Source: Devosia sp. YR412 (GTDB lineage Bacteria > Pseudomonadota > Alphaproteobacteria > Rhizobiales > Devosiaceae). From it: DNA of 64,000 bases. Of the stretch, positions 44,863 to 56,014 are shown piece after piece. Location of the stretch: the NCBI RefSeq assembly GCF_900110945.1, contig NZ_FOFL01000005.1, forward strand, positions 157,728-221,727, given 5' to 3'. Every line of letters starts with the position of its first letter. Position 1 is the first letter of the stretch. A model generated the notes under the pieces. The model saw only the letters and a program-made list of their open reading frames with translations. It did not search any database and was not told where the DNA came from. The position numbers and the translations under genes are program-made.

Positions 44863-45335
44863 CGCGCACAGCCTTCCAGGAAACCGTCGAGCACCGGCAC
44901 GATATTGTCGGTGGCAAAGCGGTGGCTGCGGCCATCGTATGAAATGTGGATCGGCTGCTCGGCGTCACGCGCCGTGGCGATGAACTCGCGCAGGCGCGCT
45001 TCCTCCGACGTGTCGATCACCACGGTGCGCTCGCCATCGACATTGTCGTAATAGCCGGCGAGTTCGGCGAACACATCGTTATCCACCACGGCGGTCACGG
45101 CAACATCGGGAAAATCCTCGTCGCCTTTCCGGGCATCCTGATCGGTAAACACCAGCATCTGGATATCGTCGGGATATTCATTGTCGCAATAGAACTGCAA
45201 TTCGACCGCATCAAGCTTGTCGGCCTGGAAGGCCACATGGCTCCAGGTCTTCTTGGTGTCGGAACTATTGAGGTCCCAGGCGAGTGCCGGCGAGGTCGCC
45301 AACAAAGCCGCAGCAAGCCAGATCATCCGCTTCAT
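44859..45335 (-). CDS. Secreted hypothetical protein
   Basis: A 158-residue protein with a clear signal peptide (MKRMIWLAAALLATSPALA, cleavage before WDLNSS). GGGGGAAA lies 4-5 nt before ATG 45335. The mature part is acidic with beta character (QLFYCD-like segment ELQFYCDNEY, then TAVVDNDVFAEL), two cysteines that may pair, and the end CAR. No family recognised. It probably acts in the periplasm. Confidence 0.75.
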   Translation of the reverse strand: MKRMIWLAAALLATSPALAWDLNSSDTKKTWSHVAFQADKLDAVELQFYCDNEYPDDIQMLVFTDQDARKGDEDFPDVAVTAVVDNDVFAELAGYYDNVDGERTVVIDTSEEARLREFIATARDAEQPIHISYDGRSHRFATDNIVPVLDGFLEGCAR

Positions 45336-45392
45336 CGATTTCCCCCACATGGATAACCCAAGCTAGCGATGAAATCGGCTCAACTGTGGCGC

Positions 45393-45641
45393 TCAGCGAT
45401 TCCAGTAGTGATGCAGCGTTTCGTTGGAGAGGCCCCAGAATAGCAGCAGGGTCATGACGATCGCCACGCCCGTGGCCAGCAGGAACTTGTAGAGCAAGCG
45501 CGGCTTGCCCGGTGCGCCGGGATCGGTACCGGCCACCACCTCGCCCAGCTCGGCCTGGCTGCGATTGCCGATCGGCGCTACGGCGACGAAACTCAGCCAC
45601 CAGACGACGAAGAACACAGCGATCATCGAGCCGATTTGCAT
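45393..45641 (-). CDS. DUF1467 family membrane protein
   Basis: An 82-residue protein with two hydrophobic spans (MIAVFFVVWWLSFVAVAPIG and LLYKFLLATGVAIVMTLLLF) and a linker with GTDPGAPGKPR, the typical DUF1467 pattern. These proteins are common near the nuo-birA-rnj-proS block in alphaproteobacteria. Function unknown. Confidence 0.85.
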   Translation of the reverse strand: MQIGSMIAVFFVVWWLSFVAVAPIGNRSQAELGEVVAGTDPGAPGKPRLLYKFLLATGVAIVMTLLLFWGLSNETLHHYWNR

Positions 45642-45677
45642 GGGCTTTCCTCTTCAATAACGCCCCTTCAATACGCC

Positions 45678-45711
45678 GACGGGCATTTCCGCGAAAGCAG
45701 AAATGCCCGTC
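45678..45711. terminator. 12-bp hairpin between rnj and the DUF1467 gene
   Basis: GACGGGCATTTC (45678-45689) pairs perfectly with GAAATGCCCGTC (45700-45711) over a 10-nt loop. It lies 46 nt after the rnj stop. No T-run follows on -, so termination may need Rho, or the hairpin may only protect the rnj 3' end. Confidence 0.45.
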
Positions 45712-45756
45712 TCGAATTGACGCAGTGGTGATCGCTCAGACGCGGTCGCGATCTGG

Positions 45757-47430
45757 TTAGACGCGGTGCACGAAGACCGAAACGTTGGGCTTGCGCCCCC
45801 AATAGGCGTTGACCTCGTTGCGGATTGCCTTGAACAGCGCCGAGTTCAGCACTTCGGTATCGCTGCGGCGCTTGGGCGGCATCGACTTAATGACGCCGGC
45901 GACGGTATCTTCCACCAGCTCACCCAGCGACTCGTCTTCGGTCTCGGGCAGGCCTTCGATCACCAGATCCGGACCCGACACCACCTGGCCGCTGCCATTG
46001 ACGCAGAGGCTGACCACGACATGACCACCAAACGACAGGCGGCGGCGACCCTTGACGCCGGATTCTTCCGGCGTGCAGAGCACGAGACCATCGAGATAGA
46101 GTTCGCCGGTGCGCACTTCGGCCGGGAAGGCGAGTGGCTCGGGGAACAGGCGCACCATGTCGCCATTGCGGGCGTCGATGACATTGGCAATACCGGCTTC
46201 GCGGCCCAGCTTGGCATGGGCCTGCAGATGGGTGGCTTCGCCATGCACCGGCACCAGCACTTCCGGGTTGAGCCAGGAATAGAGCTTGCGCAGCTCTTCG
46301 CGACGCGGGTGACCGGTGACATGCACCAGGCCGTCATTGGCGGTGATGACTTCCACGCCCTTGTCGATCAGCATGTTCTGGATGTCGATGACTTCGCGCT
46401 CATTGCCCGGAATGGCCCAGGACGAGAAGATCATCCGGTCGCCGGCATTGAGGTCGATCACCGGATGCTCGCCACGGGCGATACGGGCGATGGCGGCGCG
46501 CGCCTCGCCCTGCGATCCGGTGCAGATCAGCACGATCTTATTGCGGGCGATGGACTTGTAGGCATCCTGGTCGAGCAGCGGCGGCAGGCCTTCGAGCATG
46601 CCCAGTTCGCGGGCAATGCCCATGATACGGTGCAGCGAGCGACCCGACATCACCACCTGGCGCCCGGCCTTCTCGGCAGCGCGGACGATGGAGATGACGC
46701 GACCGACGTTGGACGCAAAGGTCGTGACGGCAACGCGGTTGGGCGACTCGGCGATCATCGCCGCGAGGTTCGCTGCGACTTCGGCTTCACTGGGGCTTTC
46801 GCCATCCTTGAGCGCATTGGTCGAGTCGCAGATCAACGCCAGCGGGGTGGACCGGTCCTGACCGATGGCTTGCAGGCGCGCCACGTCGGTCGGCGCATTG
46901 CCGACCGGGGTCGGATCGAGCTTCCAGTCACCGGTATGGAGCACGCGGCCGATCGGGGTGGAAATCAGCAGCGCGTTGGATTCGGGGATCGAGTGGGCGA
47001 CATTGATCGCTTCGATGGTGAAGGGGCCAAGCTCGAAGGGCTTGCCCGGGCGCATGATGGTGATGTCGACATTTTCGACAATGCCGTCGCCCGCCCGCTT
47101 GGCCGCCAGCATGGCGGCGGTGAAGGGCGTGCAGAACACCGGCTTCTCAAAGCCTGGCCAGAGGTCAAGCACGGCGCCGTAGTGGTCTTCGTGGCTATGG
47201 GTCAGGATCAGGCCCAGCACGTCATCGGCGCGCTCTTCCAGAAATTCCGGATTGGCCATGATCAGCTCGATGCCCGGCAGGTCCGGTCCGCCGAAGGTCA
47301 CGCCGCAGTCGACGACGATCCACTTGCGCGACTTTTCCGGGCCGAAGCCATAGGCGCCCATGTTCATGCCGATTTCGCCAACGCCGCCGAGCGGTACGAA
47401 GACGAGTTCATCCCTTTGGTTTTTAGCCAT
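45757..47430 (-). CDS. rnj: Ribonuclease J
   Basis: A 557-residue MBL/beta-CASP ribonuclease. Metal motif H78-S-H80-E-D82-H83 (LTHSHEDHYGA), later LHTGDWKLD, the beta-CASP domain with IVLICTGSQGEARAAIARI, and HVTGHPRREEL plus PVHGEATHL. It has both endonuclease and 5'-3' exonuclease activity in mRNA decay and 16S/23S rRNA maturation; alphaproteobacteria use one RNase J. It follows birA by 73 nt. Confidence 0.95.
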   Translation of the reverse strand: MAKNQRDELVFVPLGGVGEIGMNMGAYGFGPEKSRKWIVVDCGVTFGGPDLPGIELIMANPEFLEERADDVLGLILTHSHEDHYGAVLDLWPGFEKPVFCTPFTAAMLAAKRAGDGIVENVDITIMRPGKPFELGPFTIEAINVAHSIPESNALLISTPIGRVLHTGDWKLDPTPVGNAPTDVARLQAIGQDRSTPLALICDSTNALKDGESPSEAEVAANLAAMIAESPNRVAVTTFASNVGRVISIVRAAEKAGRQVVMSGRSLHRIMGIARELGMLEGLPPLLDQDAYKSIARNKIVLICTGSQGEARAAIARIARGEHPVIDLNAGDRMIFSSWAIPGNEREVIDIQNMLIDKGVEVITANDGLVHVTGHPRREELRKLYSWLNPEVLVPVHGEATHLQAHAKLGREAGIANVIDARNGDMVRLFPEPLAFPAEVRTGELYLDGLVLCTPEESGVKGRRRLSFGGHVVVSLCVNGSGQVVSGPDLVIEGLPETEDESLGELVEDTVAGVIKSMPPKRRSDTEVLNSALFKAIRNEVNAYWGRKPNVSVFVHRV

Positions 47431-47503
47431 GGGTCAATTCAGTCCTTTCGAGCGCAACGCCGGGTCGATCTTTGGTCGCCGGTCGCCTGCGCAGTAGTGA
47501 TGG

Positions 47504-48331
47504 TCAGCTTCGGGCGCTGGCCGTTGCCCCAAAATGCACGTCACCCGCGGTAATGGCGATGCGACGGTTGTCGTCGGAACGGACGATCAGGCGTCCGTCG
47601 TCGTCGATGGTTTCAAAAATGCCACGCAGCACTTCGCCGTTCTGGTTGACCGCGACAGGTGCGCCGATGCCGGCCGCAGAGGCGCGCCAATGCTTGAGCA
47701 CATCGCCAATGCCACGACCATCGTCCCAGAGTCCAAAGGTTTCGACCCAAGCGTCGCTCAGCGCCTCGAAAACCGCCGCGGCATCGCGCCTCACGCCGAG
47801 CGCGGTCAGGCTGGTCGCCGGATAGGGCAGCCCCTCGGGCGCCGCAACGGCATTGACGCCAAAGCCGATCGCCACGGCATGCCGACCATCGGGCAATTTG
47901 CTGGCTTCCAGCAGAATGCCGGCCAGCTTGGCGCCGTCGGCCAAAACGTCATTGGGCCATTTGAGCGCGATGCGGCCGCCATTGAGCGAATCCGCGCCGT
48001 CGATGCCAATCTTGACGAGGCCATTCGGCAGGATTTTGGAAAGTGCCCGGTTGAGCGACACACCGGCGACAAAGCCTAATGTTGCTGCAGCGGTCGGATC
48101 GCTGTCCGGGACGATCAGCAGGGTCGCGGCGAGATTGCCATGCGGGCTCTCCCACTGGCGACCGCGACGCCCCCTGCCCGCGGTCTGCTGCAGCGCGGCA
48201 AACCACAAGCCGCCGGCATCGCCGGCAGCCGCTGCAACCAGCGCTTCGCTATTGGTCGAGCCGATGGAGTCATAGCCGCGCAGCCGGTAGCCGGCCGCGC
48301 GTGCTGTTGGTCCTAGGCTAAAGCCCGTCAC
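47504..48331 (-). CDS. birA: Biotin-[acetyl-CoA-carboxylase] ligase
   Basis: A 275-residue class I biotin protein ligase without the DNA-binding domain of E. coli BirA. Start is GTG 48331, directly after the nuoN stop. Motifs: IGSTNSEAL, the biotinyl-AMP loop GRGRRGRQWESPHGN, and LKWPNDVL. It attaches biotin to carboxylase carriers. Its place between nuoN and rnj is conserved in rhizobia-like genomes. Confidence 0.93.
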   Translation of the reverse strand: MTGFSLGPTARAAGYRLRGYDSIGSTNSEALVAAAAGDAGGLWFAALQQTAGRGRRGRQWESPHGNLAATLLIVPDSDPTAAATLGFVAGVSLNRALSKILPNGLVKIGIDGADSLNGGRIALKWPNDVLADGAKLAGILLEASKLPDGRHAVAIGFGVNAVAAPEGLPYPATSLTALGVRRDAAAVFEALSDAWVETFGLWDDGRGIGDVLKHWRASAAGIGAPVAVNQNGEVLRGIFETIDDDGRLIVRSDDNRRIAITAGDVHFGATASARS

Positions 48332-49783
48332 CTAGAACAGGCTTCCCGCGGCGGTATGCGCGAAATTCGCCAGTGGACCGCCGACCGTGAAGTAGTAGGT
48401 CACGACGAGGAAGCCTGCGACGCCCATGATGATATTGAGCTCGGCCGGCACGACCTCAAAGTCGCGCACGGGCTCGTCGAAATACATCACCTTGACCACG
48501 CGCAGGTAGTAGAAGGCGCTGACCGCCGAGGCCAGCACGCCGATCACCGCCAGCACATAGAGCTGGGCATCGATGGCGGCGAGGAAGGCATGCCACTTGG
48601 CAAAGAAACCAGCCAGCGGCGGCATGCCGATCAGCGAGAACATGATGATCGCCATCACTGCCGCCACGAAGGGCCGCTTCTGCGCGGCACCCGCCAGCTC
48701 GTCGATGGTTTCGACGGCGCCATTCTCGGTGCGCAGCGACAACAGGCATGCGAACAAGCCAACCGTCATCGCCACATAGATCGCCATATAGATTGCAACG
48801 CCTTCGACGCCGACCTGCGTGCCGGACGACAGGCCGACCAAAGCAAAGCCCACATGGCCAATCGACGAATAGGCTATCAGTCGCTTGATCGACTTCTGGC
48901 CGATGGCGGCAAAGGCAGCCAAGACCATGGAGGCAATCGACAGGAAGATCACGACCTGCTGCCAGTCGCTGGTAATGCCCTGGAACGTGTCCATCACCAA
49001 GCGCACCATCAGCGCCATGGCGGCGACCTTGGGTGCGGTGGCAAAGAAGGCGGTGACCGGGGTCGGCGCGCCTTCGTAAACGTCCGGCGTCCACATGTGG
49101 AACGGCACGGCCGAGATCTTGAATGCAACGCCGGCCAGCAGGAACACCATGCCAAAGATCAGACCGATGGAACGGCCCTCGTCCGCGATGGCAACGACGA
49201 TGTCCTGCAGATTGGTATGGCCGGTGAAGCCATAGACCATGGAAGCGCCATAGAGCAGCATGCCCGAGGACAGTGCGCCCAGAACGAAATACTTGAGGCC
49301 CGCTTCCGTCGCCCGGCTGTCATCGCGCTTGATGGCGGCGAGAACATAAAGCGACAGCGACTGCAGCTCGAGCCCGACATAAAGGCTCATCAGGTCATTG
49401 GCCGACACCATGGCCATCATGCCTAGCGTCGCCAGCAGTACGAGGATGGCATATTCGAACTTATGCGTGCCGTTTTCCTCGGCGCGCGGCAGGGCCAGCA
49501 TCAGCGCAAAGGCCGAACCGCCCAGCACCAGGACCTTCATGAAGCGGGCAAAGCTGTCGGCGATGAACACGCCATTGAACAGCACGCCTTCGGCCGGTGC
49601 GAACAGCACCAGCGCACCAACCACGAGCAGCAGCAACACGGCGCCATAGGACACCAGCAGCGACTTTTCCTTGTTGACCACGACACCGATCAGCAAAAGC
49701 ACGATGGCGCCAATGGCCAGCAGCATTTCCGGATAGGCCGGAGCCAGGCTCGCGAAATCTGTAACGTCTGAGTTCACGGGCAT
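48332..49783 (-). CDS. nuoN: NADH-quinone oxidoreductase subunit N
   Basis: A 483-residue antiporter-like membrane subunit of complex I. ATG 49783 ([20 protein letters not shown]) is chosen, with GGAG just upstream and 4 nt after the nuoM stop; the longer frame overlaps nuoM. About 14 hydrophobic spans; the proton-channel segment is near [20 protein letters not shown]. Confidence 0.95.
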   Translation of the reverse strand: MPVNSDVTDFASLAPAYPEMLLAIGAIVLLLIGVVVNKEKSLLVSYGAVLLLLVVGALVLFAPAEGVLFNGVFIADSFARFMKVLVLGGSAFALMLALPRAEENGTHKFEYAILVLLATLGMMAMVSANDLMSLYVGLELQSLSLYVLAAIKRDDSRATEAGLKYFVLGALSSGMLLYGASMVYGFTGHTNLQDIVVAIADEGRSIGLIFGMVFLLAGVAFKISAVPFHMWTPDVYEGAPTPVTAFFATAPKVAAMALMVRLVMDTFQGITSDWQQVVIFLSIASMVLAAFAAIGQKSIKRLIAYSSIGHVGFALVGLSSGTQVGVEGVAIYMAIYVAMTVGLFACLLSLRTENGAVETIDELAGAAQKRPFVAAVMAIIMFSLIGMPPLAGFFAKWHAFLAAIDAQLYVLAVIGVLASAVSAFYYLRVVKVMYFDEPVRDFEVVPAELNIIMGVAGFLVVTYYFTVGGPLANFAHTAAGSLF

Positions 49784-49787
49784 TCTC

Positions 49788-51362
49788 CTAGTGGGCAGCA
49801 GGCTCGACCGCCGGTGCTTCTTCAGCAGCGGCAACCGGTTCGGCGTGAGAAAGCGGCGCCTGGGCATCGGCCAGCGACACGGCCGGGTCGAGGCCAACCG
49901 ACGTCGCATAGTGGGATACGAGATTATCGACTGCCGCGGCCGTCGTATCGAGGATCGGCGACGGATAGAAGCCGAAGACGATCGTCAAAACGATCAGCGG
50001 GTAGAGAATGACCTTCTCGCGCAGGTTGAGATCGAGGATGCCCATGAGGCTATCCTTGGTCAGTGCGCCGAAGATCACCCGGCGATACAGCCACAGCGCA
50101 TAGCCGGCCGACAGGATCACGCCGAAGGCCGCGCCGAAGCCGACCCAGGTGTTGACCTGGAACACGCCCATCATAGTGAGGAATTCGCCGACGAAGCCCG
50201 ACGTGCCCGGCAGGCCGACATTGGCCATGGTGAAGACCATGAAAGCGAAGGCATAGCGCGGCATGCGCTCGACCAGACCGCCATAGGCCGAGATCTCACG
50301 GGTATGCATGCGATCGTAGATCACGCCGACGCAGAGGAACAGCGCGCCCGAGACGATACCATGGCTCAGCATCTGGAACATGGCGCCCTGGATGCCCAGC
50401 GCATTGCCGGCAAAGATACCCATGGTGACAAAGCCCATGTGCGCCACCGACGAATAGGCGATCAGCTTCTTGATATCGGTCTGCACCAACGCGATCAGCG
50501 AGGTGATGATGATGGCGGCGACCGAAAGGAAGAAGACGATATTGGCGAACTGTGCCGAAGCATCCGGAAACATTGGCAGCGAGAAGCGCAGGAAGCCGTA
50601 ACCGCCTAGCTTGAGCAGGATGGCGGCCAGGATCACCGAACCAGCGGTCGGCGCCTGAACGTGCGCTTCCGGCAGCCAGCGATGGAAGGGCCACATCGGC
50701 ATCTTGACGGCGAGCGAGGCAAAGAACGCCCACCACAGCCAAGGCTGCCAGCTCTCGGGGAAGTCGTGGGTGAGAAGACGCGAAATGTCGGTGGTGCCGG
50801 CATTCCAATACATGGCCATGATGGCCAACAGCATCAGCACCGAGCCGACGAAGGTGTAGAAGAAGAATTTGTAGCTGGCGGCGATACGCTTGGCGCCGCC
50901 CCAGATGCCAATGATCAGGAACATCGGCAGCAGCGTGCCTTCGAAGAAGACGTAGAACATCGCCAGATCGAGCGTGGTGAACACGCCAATCATCAGCGTC
51001 TCGAGGATCAGGAATACGATCATGTATTCCTTGAGACGGTTGTCGACTTCCCAACTGGCCAGCACGGCAAACGGCATCAGCAGTGCCGTCAGCACCACGA
51101 AGAGCACCGAAATGCCGTCGACGCCGACGCGATAGCCGATGGTGTCGCCGATCCAGGGAAAGTTGACGACGAACTGGAAGCCCGCATTGGACGGATCGAA
51201 GCTCTGCCACATGGCTAGCGACAGCGCAAAGGTCACCAGCGTGATCGCAAAGGCGAGCCAGCGAATGGTGTCGATCGCCTGCTTGGGCGTCAGCAGCAGC
51301 GCCACGGCGCCGGCAAACGGCAACCAGGTGAGGACTGTAAGAATGGTATTGTCGAAGGTCAT
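49788..51362 (-). CDS. nuoM: NADH-quinone oxidoreductase subunit M
   Basis: A 524-residue antiporter-like subunit of complex I with [20 protein letters not shown] and [18 protein letters not shown] as family motifs. The C-terminal 35 residues are an Ala/Glu/Pro-rich tail not needed for the fold. The start overlaps the nuoL stop by one base (TGATG). Confidence 0.96.
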   Translation of the reverse strand: MTFDNTILTVLTWLPFAGAVALLLTPKQAIDTIRWLAFAITLVTFALSLAMWQSFDPSNAGFQFVVNFPWIGDTIGYRVGVDGISVLFVVLTALLMPFAVLASWEVDNRLKEYMIVFLILETLMIGVFTTLDLAMFYVFFEGTLLPMFLIIGIWGGAKRIAASYKFFFYTFVGSVLMLLAIMAMYWNAGTTDISRLLTHDFPESWQPWLWWAFFASLAVKMPMWPFHRWLPEAHVQAPTAGSVILAAILLKLGGYGFLRFSLPMFPDASAQFANIVFFLSVAAIIITSLIALVQTDIKKLIAYSSVAHMGFVTMGIFAGNALGIQGAMFQMLSHGIVSGALFLCVGVIYDRMHTREISAYGGLVERMPRYAFAFMVFTMANVGLPGTSGFVGEFLTMMGVFQVNTWVGFGAAFGVILSAGYALWLYRRVIFGALTKDSLMGILDLNLREKVILYPLIVLTIVFGFYPSPILDTTAAAVDNLVSHYATSVGLDPAVSLADAQAPLSHAEPVAAAEEAPAVEPAAH

Positions 51363-53467
51363 CAGATCAGTCCCCCGGCCGCAATGGCCCAGGTCAGCAG
51401 TGCCGCAATGCCGATCAGCATGGCGAAGGCATAATGGTAGAGGTAGCCGGACTGGAGCTTGACGACCCAGGACGTCACATTTTGCACCCGGCGGCCGAGG
51501 CCTTCGGACAGCGTCTCGTCGATCAGCCAGTCATCGAAGCCCTTCCACAAGGCGCGTCCAACCCAGAGAGCGGGCTTGACGAAGATCGTGTTGTAGAGCT
51601 CGTCGAAATACCATTTGTTGAGCAGGAACTGGTAGAGACCAGGGTTCTGCGCAGCAATCCTGCCCGGCATTTCGGGGCGGCGGATATACATGATGTAGGC
51701 CGTACCCGCGCCGATCAGCATGGCAATCGTGGCGCTCCACTTCACCCACAGCGGCACGTGATGGGCAGCTTCGATGATCTCGTGATCAACCACGAGCGCA
51801 CCGGCGAAGAAGTGTTCGATATGCTCCACGTCGTGGAAGAACATGCCGTAGAACACCGCACCAGCCAGCACTGCGCCGACGGCCAGCACATAGAGCGGGA
51901 TCTGCATCACCTTGGGCGGCTCATGGGCATGGTCATAGGCCGAGCCATGATCGTGGTGACCATGATCGTCATGGGCACGGGCCGCATGATCGTGCAGCGG
52001 CTCGTCGTGGCTGTCGCCATCATGCGCCACCACATCATGACCATGGCCATGCTGCGCATCGCGCGGCGAACCGTGGAAGGTCAGGTGGATCAGGCGCCAG
52101 GAGTAGAAGCTGGTGAAGAGAGCGGCGATGACCAGCAGCCAGAAGGCGAACATGCCGGTATTGCCGCCGACCGCATAGGCCGCCTCGATGATCGAGTCCT
52201 TGGAGAAGAAGCCGGCAAAGCCGAGGAATTCCGAACCCGGAATGCCCACGCCGGTTAGCGCCAGCGTGCCGATCAGCATCATGGCATAGGTGACCGGGAT
52301 CTTCTTGCGAAGCCCGCCCATGTTACGCATGTCCTGCTCGTGATGCATGGCGTGGATCACCGCGCCGGCGCCCAGAAACAGCAGGGCCTTGAAAAAGGCA
52401 TGCGTGAACAGGTGGAACACACCGGCCGAATAGGCCCCTGCCCCCAGCGCCACGAACATGTAGCCGAGCTGCGAACAGGTCGAGTAAGCGATGACGCGCT
52501 TGATGTCGTTCTGCACAAGGCCAACCGTCGCCGCGAAGAAGGCGGTGATGGCACCAATGACCAGAACTACGGTCAAAGCGAAGGGCGAGGTCTCGAACAG
52601 CGGCGACAGGCGCGCCACCATGAACACGCCGGCCGTCACCATGGTCGCAGCATGGATCAGCGCCGACACGGGGGTCGGGCCTTCCATGGCGTCCGGCAGC
52701 CAGGTGTGCAGCAGGAACTGCGCCGACTTGCCCATGGCACCCATGAACAGCAGCAGGCAGATCACTGTCATCGCGTCGAGCTGGAAGCCGAGGAAGTTCA
52801 TGATCGGCAGGCCGGTGGTCGACAATTCGTTGGCGGCATGGAAGGCGCCATCGAAGTCGATATGGCCCAGCACCATGAAGGCGCCGAAAATGCCCAAGGC
52901 AAAGCCGAAGTCGCCGACACGGTTGACGATGAAAGCCTTCATCGCCGCGGCCGTTGCCGATGGCTTGGTGTACCAGAAGCCGATCAGCAGATAAGACGCG
53001 AGACCCACGCCTTCCCAGCCGAAGAACATCTGCAGGAAATTATCCGCCGTGATCAGCATCAGCATGGCGAAGGTGAAGAGCGACAGATAGGCGAAGAACC
53101 GGTTGCGATGCGGATCGTCGGCCATATAGCCGATCGAATAGACATGCACCAAGGCCGACACCGTATTGACCACGACCAGCATGATGGCGGTCAGCGTATC
53201 GACGCGCAGCACCCAGCGCAGGTCCATGTCGCCGACCTGGATCCAGCGCATAACCTCGATCTTGAGCACGGCGGTATGGCCGTCGATCGCAGCGCCCATC
53301 AGCCCGCCGCCAAAGGCGACCGGCAGGAAGACGACCCAGCTCAGCACCGCTGCGATCAGCAGCAGGCCCGTGGTGATATATTCGCTCGGACGGTGGCCGA
53401 TGGTGCGGCCCAGCAGCCCCGCGATCAGCGCGCCGACCAGGGGCAGGAAAACAATCGCTTGAATCAT
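51362..53467 (-). CDS. nuoL: NADH-quinone oxidoreductase subunit L
   Basis: A 701-residue antiporter-like subunit at the far end of the complex I membrane arm. Motifs: [20 protein letters not shown] and [20 protein letters not shown]. The C-terminal lateral helix region is preceded by an unusual His/Asp-rich insert (about residues 463-513, repeated HDxH and [10 protein letters not shown]), which may bind metal or be a flexible loop. Confidence 0.96.
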   Translation of the reverse strand: MIQAIVFLPLVGALIAGLLGRTIGHRPSEYITTGLLLIAAVLSWVVFLPVAFGGGLMGAAIDGHTAVLKIEVMRWIQVGDMDLRWVLRVDTLTAIMLVVVNTVSALVHVYSIGYMADDPHRNRFFAYLSLFTFAMLMLITADNFLQMFFGWEGVGLASYLLIGFWYTKPSATAAAMKAFIVNRVGDFGFALGIFGAFMVLGHIDFDGAFHAANELSTTGLPIMNFLGFQLDAMTVICLLLFMGAMGKSAQFLLHTWLPDAMEGPTPVSALIHAATMVTAGVFMVARLSPLFETSPFALTVVLVIGAITAFFAATVGLVQNDIKRVIAYSTCSQLGYMFVALGAGAYSAGVFHLFTHAFFKALLFLGAGAVIHAMHHEQDMRNMGGLRKKIPVTYAMMLIGTLALTGVGIPGSEFLGFAGFFSKDSIIEAAYAVGGNTGMFAFWLLVIAALFTSFYSWRLIHLTFHGSPRDAQHGHGHDVVAHDGDSHDEPLHDHAARAHDDHGHHDHGSAYDHAHEPPKVMQIPLYVLAVGAVLAGAVFYGMFFHDVEHIEHFFAGALVVDHEIIEAAHHVPLWVKWSATIAMLIGAGTAYIMYIRRPEMPGRIAAQNPGLYQFLLNKWYFDELYNTIFVKPALWVGRALWKGFDDWLIDETLSEGLGRRVQNVTSWVVKLQSGYLYHYAFAMLIGIAALLTWAIAAGGLI

Positions 53468-53476
53468 AGCGGTCTT

Positions 53477-53791
53477 CTAGCCCTTCAACTGGTTGACGTC
53501 TTCAACTGCGATCGAGCCGCGGTTGCGATAGTAAATAACGAGGATGGCGAGACCGATGGCGGCCTCGGCAGCCGCCACGGTCAGGATCAGCAGCGCGAAG
53601 ATCTGCCCCTGCAGATCGTTCAGCACGGCGCTGAAGGCGACCATGTTGAGATTGACCGCAAGCAGGATCAATTCCACCGACATCAGGATGACGATGATAT
53701 TCTTGCGGTTGATGAAAATGCCGAACACGCCGAGCGTGAACAGAATGGCTGCTACGGTCAGGTAGTGACCGAGCTCGATACCCAAGCCCAT
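53477..53791 (-). CDS. nuoK: NADH-quinone oxidoreductase subunit K
   Basis: A 104-residue subunit with three spans ([20 protein letters not shown] onward). The conserved membrane Glu residues lie in [10 protein letters not shown] and [16 protein letters not shown] precedes the ATG by 6 nt. Nine nt separate it from nuoJ and from nuoL. Confidence 0.96.
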   Translation of the reverse strand: MGLGIELGHYLTVAAILFTLGVFGIFINRKNIIVILMSVELILLAVNLNMVAFSAVLNDLQGQIFALLILTVAAAEAAIGLAILVIYYRNRGSIAVEDVNQLKG

Positions 53792-53800
53792 GTTTGCCTC

Positions 53801-54409
53801 CTACAGCCCTTGACCGCTTTTGACTTTGACCACTTCCAGCGTCTCGGATGGCCGGCGGGCCACCTGATCGATTGGGTTCTGGCGTTTGACGTTTGTCTTG
53901 TGGCGCAGCGTCAGCACGATGGCGCCGATCATGGCAACCAAAAGCACGGCGGCAGCGCCTTGGAACAGGAAGATATAGCGCGTGTAGAGCACCAGCCCGA
54001 TGGCGCGCATATTGTCGGTCCCGACCTCGATCGGCAGGCCCGAACCGGATGCCGCTTCAGGCGAAACCACAAAGCTTCCGGCCAAGAGCAGCAACTCGAG
54101 CAGCAGGATCACACCCACCACGACACCAACAGGCGCATACTGGAGGAACCCGGAGCGCAGCGAGGTGAAATCGACATCGAGCATCATCACGACGAAGAGG
54201 AACAGCACCGCCACGGCGCCGACATAGACGACGATCAGCAGCAGGGCGAGGAATTCAGCGCCGGCCAGCATGAACAGACCCGACGCATTGAAGAAGGCCA
54301 GGATCAGGAACAGCACGGCATGCACGGGATTGCGCGCCGAGATGACCATGACCGCCGAGGCAACCAGGATCGCCGCGAACAGGTAGAAGAAGAATAGTGG
54401 AAGGGTCAT
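53801..54409 (-). CDS. nuoJ: NADH-quinone oxidoreductase subunit J
   Basis: A 202-residue membrane subunit of complex I with five spans. The pi-bulge helix region is AEFLALLLIVVYVGAVAVLFLFVVMM. The soluble C-terminus has RQNPIDQVARRPSETLEVVK. It follows nuoI by 11 nt. Confidence 0.95.
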   Translation of the reverse strand: MTLPLFFFYLFAAILVASAVMVISARNPVHAVLFLILAFFNASGLFMLAGAEFLALLLIVVYVGAVAVLFLFVVMMLDVDFTSLRSGFLQYAPVGVVVGVILLLELLLLAGSFVVSPEAASGSGLPIEVGTDNMRAIGLVLYTRYIFLFQGAAAVLLVAMIGAIVLTLRHKTNVKRQNPIDQVARRPSETLEVVKVKSGQGL

Positions 54410-54420
54410 ACTCTTCCCTC

Positions 54421-54909
54421 TCAGCGATACGGCGCGTCAGCGGCGAGGTTGGCGGCGATTTCACGCTCCCAACGATCACCGTTGGCGAGGAGCTTCTCTT
54501 TCGAGAAATACAGCTCTTCACGCGTTTCGGTTGCAAATTCGAAGTTCGGGCCTTCGACGATGGCGTCCACCGGGCAGGCTTCCTGGCAGAAGCCGCAATA
54601 GATGCACTTCACCATGTCGATGTCATAGCGCACGGTGCGGCGGGTGCCGTCATTTTGGCGCGGGCCAGCTTCGATGGTGATAGCCTGGGCCGGGCAGATG
54701 GCTTCGCACAGTTTGCAGGCAATGCAGCGCTCTTCGCCATTGGGATAGCGGCGCAGCGCATGCTCACCGCGGAAGCGCGGCGACACATGACCCTTTTCGA
54801 AGGGGTAGTTGATGGTCGGCTTGGGCGAGAAGAAATAGCGCATGGTCAGGAAGAAGGCTTTCACCAGCTCCGTGAGCAGCAGCGTATTGACGAACTGGGC
54901 GGCGCGCAT
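54421..54909 (-). CDS. nuoI: NADH-quinone oxidoreductase subunit I
   Basis: A 162-residue ferredoxin-like subunit carrying two [4Fe-4S] clusters (N6a/N6b): [12 protein letters not shown] and [12 protein letters not shown]. Start at ATG 54909, overlapping the nuoH stop by one base (TGATG). It links the peripheral arm electron chain to the membrane. Confidence 0.96.
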   Translation of the reverse strand: MRAAQFVNTLLLTELVKAFFLTMRYFFSPKPTINYPFEKGHVSPRFRGEHALRRYPNGEERCIACKLCEAICPAQAITIEAGPRQNDGTRRTVRYDIDMVKCIYCGFCQEACPVDAIVEGPNFEFATETREELYFSKEKLLANGDRWEREIAANLAADAPYR

Positions 54910-56006
54910 CAAGCCATCCCTCCATGCCAGCCCCAGCCCGTGAGCATCAGGACGAATGCAACTATGACGACCATGATCAGCGACAGCGGCAGGAACAGCT
55001 TCCAGCCAATGCGCATCAGCTGGTCGTAGCGGTACCGCGGCACGATGGCCTTGGCCATGGCGAACATGAAGAACACCATGCTGACCTTGATGACGAACCA
55101 CACCACGCCCGGAATCCAGGTGAAGGGCGGCAGGTCGATCGGCGATGCCCAGCCGCCCAGGAACAGGACGGTGGTCATGGCGCACATCAGCAGGATCGAG
55201 ATGTACTCGCCCAGCATGAACAACATGTAGGGCGTTGCCGAATATTCCGTCATGAAGCCGGCAACGAGTTCGGATTCACCTTCCGCCAGATCGAAGGGCG
55301 GGCGGTTGGTCTCGGCCAGGGCCGAGATATAGAAGATCACGAACATCGGGAACAGCGGCAGCCAGAACCAGTTGAGGAACGACAGCCACGGCACGCCCAG
55401 CATATGGGCCAGGCCCATTTCCTGCTGCGCCATCACGATATCGGAAAGGTTCAGCGAGCCGACGCAGAGAAGCACGGTGATGATGACGAGGCCGATCGAG
55501 ACTTCGTAGGACACCATCTGCGCGGCGGAACGGAGCGAGCCGAGGAAGGGGTACTTCGAGTTGGATGCCCAGCCGCCGATGATCACGCCATAGACGCCGA
55601 GCGACGAAATGGCGAGGAGGTAGAGGATGCCGAGGTTGATATCGGCAATCACCAGCCCTGCCCCGACCGGCACCACGGCCCAGCCGGTCAGCGCCAGCGT
55701 TGCCGTCAGCAGCGGCGCCAACAGGAACAGCACCTTGTCGGAGCCGCCCGGAATGATCGGCTCCTTGAGCGCGAACTTCAGCAGGTCGGCGAAGGACTGC
55801 AGCAGGCCGAACGGACCCACCACGTTGGGACCACGGCGCATCTGCACGGCAGCCCAAATCTTGCGGTCGGCCAGCAGGATGAACGCCGTGAAGATCAGCA
55901 GCGCGACGAGCAGCAGCAAGGCCTTGTAGACAAACCCCACCTGCACACCCCATCCAAGGATGGGAATGCCCAGCAGGTAGTCGAGAGCGGAGGTAATAAA
56001 GTCCAT
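54909..56006 (-). CDS. nuoH: NADH-quinone oxidoreductase subunit H
   Basis: A 365-residue membrane subunit that forms the quinone pocket with NuoB and NuoD. Start at ATG 56006 ([20 protein letters not shown]). Motifs: [44 protein letters not shown] and [15 protein letters not shown]. The conserved acidic quinone-site loop is intact. Confidence 0.96.
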   Translation of the reverse strand: MDFITSALDYLLGIPILGWGVQVGFVYKALLLLVALLIFTAFILLADRKIWAAVQMRRGPNVVGPFGLLQSFADLLKFALKEPIIPGGSDKVLFLLAPLLTATLALTGWAVVPVGAGLVIADINLGILYLLAISSLGVYGVIIGGWASNSKYPFLGSLRSAAQMVSYEVSIGLVIITVLLCVGSLNLSDIVMAQQEMGLAHMLGVPWLSFLNWFWLPLFPMFVIFYISALAETNRPPFDLAEGESELVAGFMTEYSATPYMLFMLGEYISILLMCAMTTVLFLGGWASPIDLPPFTWIPGVVWFVIKVSMVFFMFAMAKAIVPRYRYDQLMRIGWKLFLPLSLIMVVIVAFVLMLTGWGWHGGMA

Positions 56007-56014
56007 TATACTCC

